Counted from the first letter of the stretch, positions 8,209 to 17,222 are shown. The stretch is 64,000 nt of DNA from CAVSUZ01 sp963795415 (GCA_963795415.1 CAWCHQ010000001.1:558001-622000), one strand, 5' to 3'. The notes: a model not told the origin generated them from the sequence alone. A program made the numbers and translations.

Positions 8209-9281
8209 CGCTCTCGGTGGCGTTTCGCCACGCCTATCCGGGCATTGCGTTCGATGTCGCCTTCGAGGCGCCGACACCCGGGACGACGGTGTTGTTCGGC
8301 CGATCGGGTGCGGGAAAGTCGAGCGTCGTGGCGGCGGTGACGGGACTGTTCCGCCCGGCGGAGTGCCGCATCGAGGTCGATGGGGCGGTTTTGGCGGACT
8401 CCGCGCGCCGGGTGTTTGTTCCGCCGGAGCAGCGGCGCATTGGGATGGTGTTTCAGGACGCGCGGCTGTTCCCGCATCTGAGCGTTGCCGGCAATCTGCG
8501 CTACGGGCTGCGGCGGACTGGCCCGGGGCCGATCCGCTTCAACGAGGTGGTGGAGCTGCTCGGGCTGGAGGCGCTGCTGGAGCGGCGGCCGGGGCGGCTT
8601 TCAGGGGGCGAGAAGAACCGGGTCGCGATCGGGCGGGCACTGCTTTCACAGCCGGTGCTGCTGGCGATGGACGAGCCACTGGCGAGTTTAGACGAGGAGC
8701 GGAAGGCGGAGATCCTGCCCTATCTGGCGCGGCTGAAGCACGCGCTGGCGCTGCCGATTTTGTATGTGACGCACTCGCTGGATGAGGTGGCTCGGTTGGC
8801 GGACACGCTGGTGCTGATCCGCGCCGGGCAGGTAGTGGTGGCGGGGCCGGTGAACGATGTGCTGTCGCGCGGTGATCTGCCGATGGCGGGCCGGGAAGAT
8901 GCGGGGGCGGTACTGACGGCGCGGGTTGTGGATCACGATCGCGCTCGGCAACTGACGGAGCTGGAGGCGGGTGGGCGGCGGTTGCTGGTGCCCTTGCAGG
9001 CCGGCGCGGTGGGGACGGCGCTGCGGGTGCGCATCCCGGCGCGGGAGGTAATTTTAGCGACGGCGACGCCGGCTGGAATCAGCGTGCATAATATCATTGC
9101 CGGCCGGGTGCGGCGGATTTCAGAGGATATGTCCCGTCATGCGGCGATGGTCGAGATTGCGCTGGATGAAGCGGGGCTGCTGGCGAGGGTGACGCCGGAT
9201 GCGGTGGAACGGCTGGGGCTGGCGCCGGGTGTGGAGGTGCTGGCGCTGGTCAAGTCGGTGGCGGTGGAGGTTCTGGGGTAG
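8205..9281 (+). CDS. modC: Molybdate ABC transporter ATP-binding protein
   Basis: This 358-residue ATPase energises molybdate import. Walker A is FGRSGAGKSS near residues 30-40, the Q-loop MVFQDARLFPHLSV near 80, the signature LSGGEKNRVAIGRAL near 125, and Walker B VLLAMDEPLASLD near 148. The C-terminal third carries a TOBE/Mop-like domain (NIIAGRVRRISEDMSRHAAMVEIAL) that binds molybdate and senses it. ATG 8205 overlaps the modB TGA, giving tight coupling; an upstream GTG 8181 is less likely. It is the last gene of modABC. Confidence 0.95.
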   Translation: MTLSVAFRHAYPGIAFDVAFEAPTPGTTVLFGRSGAGKSSVVAAVTGLFRPAECRIEVDGAVLADSARRVFVPPEQRRIGMVFQDARLFPHLSVAGNLRYGLRRTGPGPIRFNEVVELLGLEALLERRPGRLSGGEKNRVAIGRALLSQPVLLAMDEPLASLDEERKAEILPYLARLKHALALPILYVTHSLDEVARLADTLVLIRAGQVVVAGPVNDVLSRGDLPMAGREDAGAVLTARVVDHDRARQLTELEAGGRRLLVPLQAGAVGTALRVRIPAREVILATATPAGISVHNIIAGRVRRISEDMSRHAAMVEIALDEAGLLARVTPDAVERLGLAPGVEVLALVKSVAVEVLG

Positions 9282-9405
9282 GGGTGGTTGCAGGCACGCG
9301 GCTCCGGAGCCCGCGCCGCCTGGTTCTCGGCTAGAGTAGATCGCGCTTGACTGGAAACGCCTTGAGTTCCAGGAGCGCGTGAATCTGCTCTAAAACAATC
9401 AAGTC

Positions 9406-9445
9406 AGAGCGTTTCAGGCTGATACAGTCAGCCTGAAACTGCTCT
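9406..9445. repeat. Palindromic intergenic repeat between convergent genes
   Basis: In the 281-base gene-free gap 9282-9562, the arms AGAGCGTTTCAGGCTGA (9406-9422) and a complementary arm at 9428-9445 flank the loop TACAG, with one bulged base. The structure sits between the convergent modC and M20 genes and could act as a bidirectional terminator or be a dispersed REP-like element. There is no T-run. Confidence 0.6.
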
Positions 9446-9505
9446 GGGCCCGAGTTAATGCCGTCGGTGTCATCACGAACGCAACGGGCAGAACGCGGGG
9501 TCGGG

Positions 9506-9532
9506 ATTGCTTCGGCGCAGCGCGCCTCGCAA
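9506..9532. repeat. REP-like ATTGCTTCG / CTCGCAAT element
   Basis: ATTGC-TTC-GGCGC pairs with GCGCC-TC-GCAAT around the loop AGC. Related sequences occur at about 23750-23802 and about 5160-5205 in this window. Such elements are common in alphaproteobacterial intergenic DNA. Confidence 0.6.
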
Positions 9533-9562
9533 TGACGAGAATCAGTTGTCAAGGCGACAGTA

Positions 9563-10807
9563 TCATGCCGCGCTGCCGTCGCGCAGCAGATCGAGCAACG
9601 TAAGGGCAACAACGCGTGTCGCCTTGTAAAGATCAGAGAGCGGCAGGCGTTCATCGGCGCGGTGCGCGTTGGCTTCCTCGATGTTGTGCGGACCGGCGCC
9701 GTATAGAACAACGGGGATTTTCCGTGCGGCGTAGTGTGGCGCGTCGGTGTAAAGAGGCACGCCCTTCGTCACAACCGGCTCGCCCATAATCTGCGTGGCG
9801 TGCTTACACAGCAGCTCCGTCAGCCCCTGATCTTCTGGCCGCGGCGCCAGCGGCTTCACGAGCAAAATGCGCCTGACGGTAATTTTTGTATCAGGAAATG
9901 CTTTGGCGGCACCGGCGATGACAGTTTCGATCTCAGCCTCGGCATCTTCGGGCCGTTCCTCGGGGATGATCCGCCGATCCAGACGAAAGGTGACGCGTTC
10001 CGGGACGACATTCGTATTGATGCCGCCTTCGATCAACCCGACCGTAAGCTGCGGGCTGCCGATCCCTGTTATTGCGGACGTGCGGCGCGCGAGCGTCCCG
10101 CGCCAGGCGTACAGGCTGCTAAGAATGTGCGTCGCCGCTTGCAGTGCATCGATGCCGGTATAGGGCATGGCAGCGTGGGCCGAACGGCCATCGACCTGGA
10201 CTTCCAGATGCAGGCAACCATTGTGCGCCGTCACCACGGCATAGGAAAAGCCGGCGCTGATGACGAGGTCGGGACGGCTGATGCCTTCGCGCATCAGATA
10301 ACCCGGACCGATATTGCCGCCGGCTTCCTCATCGTAGGTAAAGTGCAGCTCCACAGTTCCCGCCAGCGGAACGCCTGCCTGCTCCAGGGCGAGCAGGGCA
10401 AAGGCATAGGTTGCGAAGTCGGACTTCGAGACGGCGGCGCCGCGGCCGTACATCCAGCCGTCGACGATTTCGGCCTTGTAGGGATCTTTCGTCCATCCCT
10501 CGCCCGGCGGCACCACGTCGCCATGCGCGTTGAGCGCGATAACCGGCCCCTCCCCAAATTTTTTGCGCACGACCAGGTTGGTGGCGCTGATCATACCGTT
10601 CGCCTTCGCCGCGCTTTCCGCGACGGGGTAGCGCTCTACACTAAACCCGAGACTACCTAACAGTTCGGCGGCGCGCTCGGCGTGCGGCGCGCAGTCGCCC
10701 GGCGGATTGTCGGATGGTGTTTTTACCAGCTCTGCCAGGAAGCGGGTCTGCGCCTCCAGCTGATCGTCCAGGAACCTGGTGATAGCCGCAACCGCATCGT
10801 CAGGCAT
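9563..10807 (-). CDS. M20-family metallohydrolase (ArgE/DapE-type deacylase)
   Basis: This 414-residue zinc-dependent amidohydrolase has the M20 metal ligands in ALNAHGDVVPPGEGW (His, Asp), the catalytic and bridging acids in FTYDEEAGGNIGPGY, and the last histidine in GAGPHNIEEANAHRADE. The dimerisation domain lies between about residues 190 and 310. Family members cleave N-acyl or N-carbamoyl amino acids. ATG 10807 is 22 bases downstream of the next gene's stop, and both are on one strand with an allantoate-type hydrolase, so a role in stepwise ureide or N-carbamoyl amino acid breakdown is plausible. The substrate is not certain. Confidence 0.88.
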   Translation of the reverse strand: MPDDAVAAITRFLDDQLEAQTRFLAELVKTPSDNPPGDCAPHAERAAELLGSLGFSVERYPVAESAAKANGMISATNLVVRKKFGEGPVIALNAHGDVVPPGEGWTKDPYKAEIVDGWMYGRGAAVSKSDFATYAFALLALEQAGVPLAGTVELHFTYDEEAGGNIGPGYLMREGISRPDLVISAGFSYAVVTAHNGCLHLEVQVDGRSAHAAMPYTGIDALQAATHILSSLYAWRGTLARRTSAITGIGSPQLTVGLIEGGINTNVVPERVTFRLDRRIIPEERPEDAEAEIETVIAGAAKAFPDTKITVRRILLVKPLAPRPEDQGLTELLCKHATQIMGEPVVTKGVPLYTDAPHYAARKIPVVLYGAGPHNIEEANAHRADERLPLSDLYKATRVVALTLLDLLRDGSAA

Positions 10808-10829
10808 CTCGGCAATCTCCGGTGAGAGT

Positions 10830-12080
10830 TTACGCTGGCGGCGTGAAGTTACGCAGGAGGCCGAGCAGCACGCGGACCGCGGTATCGGCATCCTCCACAG
10901 TGATCGCTTCCTGCGGGTTGTGGCTGATCCCGCCCTTGCAGCGCACGAACAGCATAGCGATGGGGCAGATCGCCGCCATCGCCAGGCCATCGTGGCCGGC
11001 GCCGCTCGGCAGCCGCGTGGCGCGGATTCCCAGTTTCGAAACGGAAGCCTCAAGCTGCAAAATCAGGCGAGCGTCGCATGTGGCTGCCGGCTCATCATAG
11101 GTTTTGGTGATATCCAGTGCGACATCACGCGCATCCGCGATACTGCGGAAAGTCGCGTGGAGCTGCGTGGCGGCGCACGCACGGACAGCATCGCTTGGGC
11201 TGCGGATGTCGAGCGTGAACCGCACTTCGCCCGGGATGACGTTCGCCGCGCCGGGCAGTGCCTCGATCCGGCCGACGGTCGCCACCAGAGCGCCCGTGTC
11301 CCGCATCGTCCGCTCGACCGCGAGAACCATCTCCGCCGCGGCGCAGAGCGCATCGCGCCGGAGGTTAGCCGGCACAGTGCCGGCATGTCCCGCCGATCCG
11401 GTCACAACGCACGTAAACCGGCTGGCGCCATTGATCGCCGTAACCACCCCAACCGGCAATCCCTGCGCCTCCAGCACAGGCCCCTGCTCGATATGCACCT
11501 CGCAGTATGCGAGCACCTGATGTTTGCGCCGCGCCAGACGTGGAATATCCGATGGGTCGCAACCGAATTGCTCCAGCGCCTGGCGCAGGCTGATTCCGTC
11601 ACGATCCTTTGCCTCCAGCCCCACGAGATCGAACGTGCCGGCGACGGCGCGCGAACCGGTCAGCGTATGAGGAAAGCGCACGCCCTCCTCATCGCCGAAC
11701 GCGATGACCTCGATCGCGAAGGGCAGCCGCTCCTTGCCCGCATGCAAGGCGCCAACCGCCTGGATCGCGGAGACCACGCCCAGACAGCCATCGTACTTAC
11801 CGCCGTCGCGAACCGTGTCGATATGCGACCCGAGCAAAAGCGCCGGCAGTCCTGGCTCGTGCCCCTCATAGCGCCCAACGGCATTTCCGGTCGCATCGAG
11901 CAGGGTTGCCATGCCCGCTTGCTGCATCCAGGCCTGGATGTGCAGGGCGGCGGCCTTGTGTTCGGGGGAGAGATACAGCCGCGTCAGCGCGTCGGGCTCG
12001 GCCGAGAAGCGCGCCAGCGCATTCAGCCGGGCCATGACTTCGCGACCATGAAGGACGTCGACAGGCTCAGCTTGCGGCAT
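10830..12080 (-). CDS. Allantoate amidohydrolase / N-carbamoyl-L-amino-acid hydrolase family protein
   Basis: This 416-residue M20-type zinc hydrolase belongs to the HyuC/AllC group. Diagnostic segments are LLGSHIDTVRDGGKYDGCLGV (metal His/Asp and the GGKYDG motif), IAFGDEEGVRF, CEVHIEQGPVLE and the C-terminal SGAGHDGLAMA and GISHNPQEAI. The family hydrolyses allantoate or N-carbamoyl amino acids, releasing ammonia and CO2. It diverges from an NCS1 permease gene and precedes another M20 hydrolase. I favour ureide or hydantoin catabolism but cannot choose between allantoate and N-carbamoyl substrates from sequence. Confidence 0.88.
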   Translation of the reverse strand: MPQAEPVDVLHGREVMARLNALARFSAEPDALTRLYLSPEHKAAALHIQAWMQQAGMATLLDATGNAVGRYEGHEPGLPALLLGSHIDTVRDGGKYDGCLGVVSAIQAVGALHAGKERLPFAIEVIAFGDEEGVRFPHTLTGSRAVAGTFDLVGLEAKDRDGISLRQALEQFGCDPSDIPRLARRKHQVLAYCEVHIEQGPVLEAQGLPVGVVTAINGASRFTCVVTGSAGHAGTVPANLRRDALCAAAEMVLAVERTMRDTGALVATVGRIEALPGAANVIPGEVRFTLDIRSPSDAVRACAATQLHATFRSIADARDVALDITKTYDEPAATCDARLILQLEASVSKLGIRATRLPSGAGHDGLAMAAICPIAMLFVRCKGGISHNPQEAITVEDADTAVRVLLGLLRNFTPPA

Positions 12081-12256
12081 TCGTGGCGTTCCCCCTTCAT
12101 TGGTCGCGGGTGGGACTGACCCGGCACCGAGAGATGTAGCAATTTACCTTGCAGGCGGCATCCGCTCTTGCCACTGCCTCGAAAATGGCGAAAGCTCACA
12201 AACAAGTGCAATCAGTGCGCGAGTGGTCTCGTCACACCCCGAAAAGGATCAAGGGC

Positions 12257-13708
12257 ATGGCCATCCCGAACGCCTCTCCTGGCCTGTACAACGAGGATCT
12301 GGCGCCGGCAGAGCGCCGCAACTGGGGTGCGTTCAGCATCTTCAATGTCTGGACCTCGGATGTGCACAGCCTGTGGGGTTACTACCTCGCGGCCAGCCTG
12401 TTTCTGCTGTGCGGCAATTTCGTCAACTTCATTCTGGCGATCGGCATCGGTTCACTGGTAATTTTTGTGTTGATGAATATGGTCGGTTACGCCGGGGTGC
12501 GGACCGGCGTTCCCTATCCGGTACTGGCGCGCGCTTCCTTCGGCATCTGGGGGGCCAACCTGCCGGCCCTGGTGCGCGCGATCGTCGCCTGCTTCTGGTA
12601 TGGCGCCCAGACCAGCGCCGCCTCGGGCGCGATCGTCGCGCTGCTCACCCGCTCAGTGCCGATCATGCACTTCCACCAGACCAGTCACATGCTTGGTCAT
12701 TCGACCCTTGAGGATATCTGCTTCGTTATCATCTGGGCCCTGCAATTGCTGATTATACAGCATGGGATGGAGACGGTGCGTCGCTTCCAGGACTGGGCGG
12801 GTCCGGCCGTGTGGTTGATGATGCTTGTTCTGGCAGTGTTCCTGACGATTGAGGCCGGAGGCATCTCCTTCGGCGGCGCAATTCCCCAGCATGTGCTGCT
12901 GGAAAAGACCAAAGACGCCGGCGTGCCTGGCGCACCCGGATCCATCGCCTCGCTCGCCGCGGTCGCAGCGACGTGGGTAACGTATTTTGCGGCCCTGTAC
13001 CTCAATTTTTGCGACTTCTCGCGTTTTGCACCAGATGTCGCCGCGGTGCGGAAGGGGAATCTCTGGGGGCTGCCGGTGAACCTGATACTCTTCACACTGG
13101 TTGCCGGAGTCACTACCACCGCGGCCTTTACCGTGTACCACGAGGTGCTGATCCACCCCGACGAGATTTCCGCCAAGTTCAGCAGCTGGTTCCTCGCCAT
13201 GCTCGCCGCGGTGACGTTCGCGGTGGCGACATTGGGCATCAATGTCGTGGCGAATTTCGTCTCCCCGGCCTTCGACTTTTCCAACGTGTTCCCGCGCGTG
13301 ATCAACTTCAAACGGGGCGGTTACATCGCCGCGCTGATCGCGCTGGTTCTGTACCCCTTCGCGCCATGGCAGGGAAGCGCCGCAGCGTTTGTCGGGCTGA
13401 TCGGCGCGACCATGGGGCCGATCTTCGGCATCATGATGGTCGATTATTACCTGCTTCGCCGGACCGAAATCGACGTGCACGCTTTGTATCAGGAGCATGG
13501 GGCGTACCGTTTCCAGCAGGGGTGGAATCCCGCCGCCCTGATTGCTTTCATTATCGGGGCTCTGTTCTCCAGCGTTCTGCCGAATGCCACCAGCCTGTTG
13601 CCCGCCTGGTGGGGAGTGTACGGCTGGTTCTTCGGTGTGGCGATCGGCGCGGTCGTTTACTACATTGCAATGCAGGCAGTGCCTCGCACCGCGCTGACGG
13701 GTGCTTGA
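12257..13708 (+). CDS. NCS1-family cytosine/allantoin/hydantoin permease
   Basis: This inner-membrane symporter of about 483 residues has twelve predicted helices. The NCS1 opening motif NEDLAPAERRNWGAFSIFNVWTSDVHS lies at its N-terminus and the substrate-site region FGIWGANLPALVRAIVACFWYG in helix 3. NCS1 proteins import nucleobases, allantoin, hydantoins or related compounds with Na+ or H+. I chose ATG 12257 because AAAAGGA precedes it at good spacing; TTG 12149 and ATG 12185 give longer forms. It sits back to back with the AllC-type hydrolase gene, which suggests it imports that pathway's substrate. Confidence 0.88.
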   Translation: MAIPNASPGLYNEDLAPAERRNWGAFSIFNVWTSDVHSLWGYYLAASLFLLCGNFVNFILAIGIGSLVIFVLMNMVGYAGVRTGVPYPVLARASFGIWGANLPALVRAIVACFWYGAQTSAASGAIVALLTRSVPIMHFHQTSHMLGHSTLEDICFVIIWALQLLIIQHGMETVRRFQDWAGPAVWLMMLVLAVFLTIEAGGISFGGAIPQHVLLEKTKDAGVPGAPGSIASLAAVAATWVTYFAALYLNFCDFSRFAPDVAAVRKGNLWGLPVNLILFTLVAGVTTTAAFTVYHEVLIHPDEISAKFSSWFLAMLAAVTFAVATLGINVVANFVSPAFDFSNVFPRVINFKRGGYIAALIALVLYPFAPWQGSAAAFVGLIGATMGPIFGIMMVDYYLLRRTEIDVHALYQEHGAYRFQQGWNPAALIAFIIGALFSSVLPNATSLLPAWWGVYGWFFGVAIGAVVYYIAMQAVPRTALTGA

Positions 13709-13819
13709 AGGCGCACACCCGGAACGTCTGTCGCGAGATCGCATGCTTGCTCAGGCGCCAGGTCTGGCGTCAGATGCGATGGCCCCAACCCGGCCGCTTG
13801 AAACTGGCAACTCAGACAA

Positions 13820-15244
13820 ATGCAAGATCTCCAATTCCTCTCGGCCCAGGACCTCATTGCCGCGATCCGCACCCGCCTGCTCTCACCCGTCGAGCTGATG
13901 CGCGACACGCTCGATCGTATCGAGCGCAGCCAGCCGGTCCTCAACGCCTTCATCACCATTGCCGCCGCCTCCGCGATGGAACAGGCCCGTGAAGCCGAAA
14001 CGGCGGTAACCCGCGGCGACCCCCTTCCGCCGCTCCACGGCATCCCGGTCGCGGTGAAAGACCTCGTCCCCACCGCCGGCATCCGCACCACCTGGGGATC
14101 GCTGATCTTCAAGGATCACGTTCCCGACCACGACGCCGAAGTCGTCACGCGCCTGAAAAAGGCCGGCGCCATAATCGTCGGCAAAACCACCACCCCCGAG
14201 TTTGGCCAGCAATGCCTCACCCAGGCGCCGCTGTTTGGCCGCACCCGCAATGCCTGGAGCGCCGAGCGCACTTCCGGCGGCTCCAGCGGCGGTTCCGCCG
14301 TCGCCGTCGCTTACGGCCTGGTGCCGCTCGCAATAGCCTCCGACGGTGGCGGCTCCACCCGCATTCCCGCCGCATGCAACGGCGTCGTGGGTTTCAAGCA
14401 GGGTCTCGGCGTCGTGCCGCAGGAATTTGCCCAGGACGGCTTCGGCAACATCTCGTTCATCACACCGATGACCCGCACGGTAAGCGATACCGCGCTGATG
14501 CTGGACGTCATCGCCGGTCCCGACATCCGCGACCCGCTTACCTTGGGCCGCCAGCAACGCAGCTTCGCCGCCGCCACCTTCGAACCGGGAGACCTGCACG
14601 GCCTGCGCCTCGGCTGGCGCCCCCGCCTGGGCAACACCGCCGTCGCCGCTGATGTTATCTCCGCCTGCGAGTCCGCCCTCGCCACCTTCGCCCAGCTCGG
14701 TGCAAGCGTAACCGAACTCACGGTTCCGTTCGAAAACCCTGAGCGCGTCTGGTTCGTCAACAACGGCGCTTACCGCATGGCCCAGTTCGGGCACCACCTG
14801 AAACAGCACCGCGCCATCATGTGCCCGACTTTCGTTCGCCAGTTGGACCGCATTGCCGACACCACCGCGTCCGAACTTTACGAAGCGATCTTCCAGCGCA
14901 CCCGCCTCTATCGCCAGGTGCAATCCTGGTTCGACACCTGCGACATCGCCGTCATGCCCACGCTCTCCCGCACCGCCGTCCCCATCGATCAGGACTTCTT
15001 CGGCCCGATCGAAATCGACGGCCAATCAGTCGAGAACATTCGCGCTTCCTGGTACCCCTACACCATGCCGTTCAACCTCACCGGCAATCCCGCCGTCAGC
15101 CTGCCCTGCGGGTTCGGCGGCGATGGTCTGCCCCTCGCCATCCAGCTCGTCGCCCCGCCTGGCGCCGACGCCACATTGCTGCAGGTTGCCGCCGCCTTCG
15201 AACAGGCGCAGCCTTGGACGGAACGAAAGCCCGTCTGGGAGTAA
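13820..15244 (+). CDS. Amidase (amidase signature family)
   Basis: This 474-residue enzyme has the Ser-cisSer-Lys triad: lysine in PVAVKDLVPTAG near residue 78, and the glycine/serine-rich block ERTSGGSSGGSAVAVA with the cis-serine and the nucleophile in ASDGGGSTRIPAACNG. The family hydrolyses amides to acid and ammonia. It lies downstream of the NCS1 permease and is followed eight bases later by a RidA-type gene. The group therefore looks devoted to nitrogen release from imported amides or ureides. It is not GatA, because no gatB or gatC is adjacent. Confidence 0.9.
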   Translation: MQDLQFLSAQDLIAAIRTRLLSPVELMRDTLDRIERSQPVLNAFITIAAASAMEQAREAETAVTRGDPLPPLHGIPVAVKDLVPTAGIRTTWGSLIFKDHVPDHDAEVVTRLKKAGAIIVGKTTTPEFGQQCLTQAPLFGRTRNAWSAERTSGGSSGGSAVAVAYGLVPLAIASDGGGSTRIPAACNGVVGFKQGLGVVPQEFAQDGFGNISFITPMTRTVSDTALMLDVIAGPDIRDPLTLGRQQRSFAAATFEPGDLHGLRLGWRPRLGNTAVAADVISACESALATFAQLGASVTELTVPFENPERVWFVNNGAYRMAQFGHHLKQHRAIMCPTFVRQLDRIADTTASELYEAIFQRTRLYRQVQSWFDTCDIAVMPTLSRTAVPIDQDFFGPIEIDGQSVENIRASWYPYTMPFNLTGNPAVSLPCGFGGDGLPLAIQLVAPPGADATLLQVAAAFEQAQPWTERKPVWE

Positions 15245-15252
15245 ACGCCGCG

Positions 15253-15711
15253 ATGTCCGCCGAACAACGTCTGCAACAGCTCGGCCACACTCTTCCGCCC
15301 CCGCCGGTGCCCATCGGCACCTACGTGCCTTATCGTATCGCCGGAAACATTCTGTATCTCTCGGGCGTCGGCCCACGCCGGCCCGACGGCTCGATGGTCA
15401 CAGGCAAAGTCGGCGCAGAAGTCTCCGTCGAGCGCGCCGTCGAAGCCGCCCAGCTCTGCGGCCTCAACCTCCTTGTCAACATGCGCCAGGCCGCCGGGTC
15501 GCTGGACCGGGTGGATACGGTGCTGAAAGTCCTCGGCATGGTGAATGCCGTGCCCGATTTCGCCGACCAGCCGAAAGTCATCGATGGCTGCACCAATCTT
15601 TTCGTCTCCGTGTTCGGCGAAAACGGCAGGCCCGCCCGCTCTGCCGTCGGCATGGGCAGCCTGCCGGGAAACATCTCGGTCGAGATCGAAGCAATCGTGC
15701 TGCTTAAGTAA
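15253..15711 (+). CDS. RidA family protein (YjgF/YER057c/UK114)
   Basis: This 152-residue protein matches the RidA family in its longer form: YVPYRIAGNILYLSGVGPRRPDGSM at the N-terminus, and the core RVDTVLKVLGMVNAVPDF with SVFGENGRPARSAVGMGSLPGNISVEIEAIV at the C-terminus, including the conserved arginine. RidA proteins hydrolyse reactive enamine/imine intermediates to ketoacid plus ammonia; relatives act in pyrimidine and ureide breakdown. ATG 15253 follows the amidase stop by eight bases, so the two are co-transcribed. Confidence 0.9.
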   Translation: MSAEQRLQQLGHTLPPPPVPIGTYVPYRIAGNILYLSGVGPRRPDGSMVTGKVGAEVSVERAVEAAQLCGLNLLVNMRQAAGSLDRVDTVLKVLGMVNAVPDFADQPKVIDGCTNLFVSVFGENGRPARSAVGMGSLPGNISVEIEAIVLLK

Positions 15712-16049
15712 GAGCGCAATCGCTTGAGGCTGAGTTGTTGGGAAAGGCAGCACCCGCGATGCCGTAGCGGGCGGCGCCGGCCCCAGCTTCAGCATGGCCC
15801 ATGCCGCGTCACCGGTGTTTCTGCTCGACGCAGGTCATTGCAATAAGTGCAAGCTTCGTCGCAGTTTTTGCAGGAATTCCTGCACCATTTACAATGGACG
15901 GCCGCGCTTTCCATGCATAGCTATTGGCATTGAGGGCTGAAGATAGCGCGTGCGCCTGATCTGCCACCGCTGATTTTGGCAAGCTGGAGACGGTGGGTGA
16001 TGGTCACCGTCGAATGACTCACAACATCGCACAAAGGAGGAACACACTG
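15712..16049. other. Intergenic region with operator-like palindromes upstream of a secreted protein gene
   Basis: No gene is visible. A perfect 16-base palindrome TGCAGGAATTCCTGCA spans 15869-15884, and TTGCA-N5-TGCAA spans 15838-15852. The shared TGCA half-sites and the position upstream of the gene at 16050 suggest regulator binding. A strong ribosome site (AAAGGAGGA) ends the region. Confidence 0.5.
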
Positions 16050-16415
16050 ATGAAACATCGTCCAGAATTTCCGCTTCTGGTTGCGGCTCTGGCTGCCGCC
16101 ATGAGTGTTCTGCCCCAGCTCTCTGTAGCGGCAGGCAAGAAATTCTTTGCCTACAACATGACGACGCGGACCGACTTCAAGGGTGTCTATCTGGCGCCTG
16201 CCGGCACGACCAAATGGGGACCAAACCAGGCACTGAATGATCCGGATAAGTCGCTCGACACGACAGAGCGGCTGACCCTGACCGGGCTGACGGCCGGGCA
16301 TTACGACCTCAAGCTGGTGGCCGAGGACGGCCGCACCTGCACCATCAAAGGCGTCGATCTCACAAAGCAGACCAGTTTCGAGATCAAGGAAGGCCAGCTG
16401 ACTGACTGCCATTAG
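16050..16415 (+). CDS. Small secreted protein of unknown function
   Basis: This protein of about 121 residues has a Sec signal peptide (MKHRPEFPLLVAALAAAMSVLPQLSVAAG). The mature part contains FFAYNMTTRTDFKGVYLAPAG and LTGLTAGHYDLKLVAEDGRTCTIKGVDL, a beta-rich small domain with two cysteines that may form a disulfide. I recognise no named family. ATG 16050 follows AAAGGAGGA at ideal spacing, so translation should be strong. It is followed by a remnant of a beta-propeller gene and may have belonged to a PQQ or quinoprotein dehydrogenase locus, which is inference. Confidence 0.75.
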   Translation: MKHRPEFPLLVAALAAAMSVLPQLSVAAGKKFFAYNMTTRTDFKGVYLAPAGTTKWGPNQALNDPDKSLDTTERLTLTGLTAGHYDLKLVAEDGRTCTIKGVDLTKQTSFEIKEGQLTDCH

Positions 16416-16446
16416 TCAGTGGCGTTCGAAGTGAGGACTGGTCGGC

Positions 16447-16617
16447 GAGCGGGTCTGGCACCTGGGCTTTACGTCGGACTACAAGCAGTTGCTCACCGCA
16501 AACGGATTGTCTAATGACGTGTCGGTCATCGACGTGCCCGATCTTACGGTCACACGGTCGATCCCGGTGGGACAGCTGCCCTGGGGTGTTGTCGTCAATC
16601 CAGCAAGCAAACCATAG
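16447..16617 (+). pseudogene. C-terminal remnant of a YVTN beta-propeller protein (PQQ-catabolism-associated type)
   Basis: Fifty-six codons read RVWHLGFTSDYKQLLTANG, then NDVSVIDVPDLTVTRSIPVG and QLPWGVVV before the stop at 16615-16617. This matches the last blade of seven-bladed YVTN/YncE-type propellers encoded beside PQQ-dependent alcohol dehydrogenases. An in-frame TGA at 16432 and no start codon show that the first 80 to 85 percent of the gene is gone. It is a gene scar, suggesting loss of a quinoprotein-associated locus here. Confidence 0.7.
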
Positions 16618-16633
16618 AAAGGATGTGAGTGAA

Positions 16634-17062
16634 GTGAGTGGGGTATATTCAGGCGCCTGCTTTTGCGGCGCGGTTGAACTCAAAGTCAGCGGCGAACCCA
16701 AGGCGATGGGCTACTGTCATTGCCGATCCTGCCGGTCCTGGTCCGGCGGTCCGGTGAATGCGTTCACGCTATGGGATCCGGAGTCGGTCGAGGTGACGAA
16801 GGGTGCAGAGCACGTCGCCACGTATCACAAGACGGACATGAGTTATCGGAAATATTGCCGGCTTTGCGGCGGTCATCTGATGGCCGACCATCCGCCACTG
16901 AAGATGGCCGATGTTTTTGCGGCGACCATTCCCGATCTTGCTTTCGTGCCGCAGGTCCATGTCAATTACGCGGAAACGGTATTGCCGATGCGTGACGGCC
17001 TGCCGAAGCTCAAGGATTTTCCCGCCGAATTCGGCGGCTCCGGTGAGGTCATCGCCGAGTAA
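16634..17062 (+). CDS. GFA-family (glutathione-dependent formaldehyde-activating enzyme-like) zinc protein
   Basis: This protein of about 142 residues has the Mss4-like fold of the GFA family, with zinc ligands in SGACFCGAVEL, GYCHCRSCRSWSG and YCRLCGGHLM. Founding members were proposed to speed S-hydroxymethylglutathione formation from formaldehyde, but many relatives are uncharacterised. GTG 16634 follows AAAGGA at good spacing; GTG 16625 is possible. The next genes encode oxidative demethylation-type enzymes that would produce formaldehyde, so the location may be meaningful. Confidence 0.85.
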   Translation: MSGVYSGACFCGAVELKVSGEPKAMGYCHCRSCRSWSGGPVNAFTLWDPESVEVTKGAEHVATYHKTDMSYRKYCRLCGGHLMADHPPLKMADVFAATIPDLAFVPQVHVNYAETVLPMRDGLPKLKDFPAEFGGSGEVIAE

Positions 17063-17222
17063 TTCTGGCCCGCGGTGGGGGAAGCGGGGCGGCTGCTGGT
17101 TTGTTGCGCTCCTTTGGATGCCGCATGTGATGCGGTCTCTGGGGGAACCGCTGCCGGCGCTATATCTTTGGCGTGGCAGCGATCCGGCGCAGAAATCCTT
17201 GATCTGTTGAGACGAGGCGAGA

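Noticed and set aside
10779..12119. Long plus-strand frame opposite the AllC-type gene
   Set aside because: Arg/Gln/His-rich shadow without start signals; the minus-strand gene has all family motifs.
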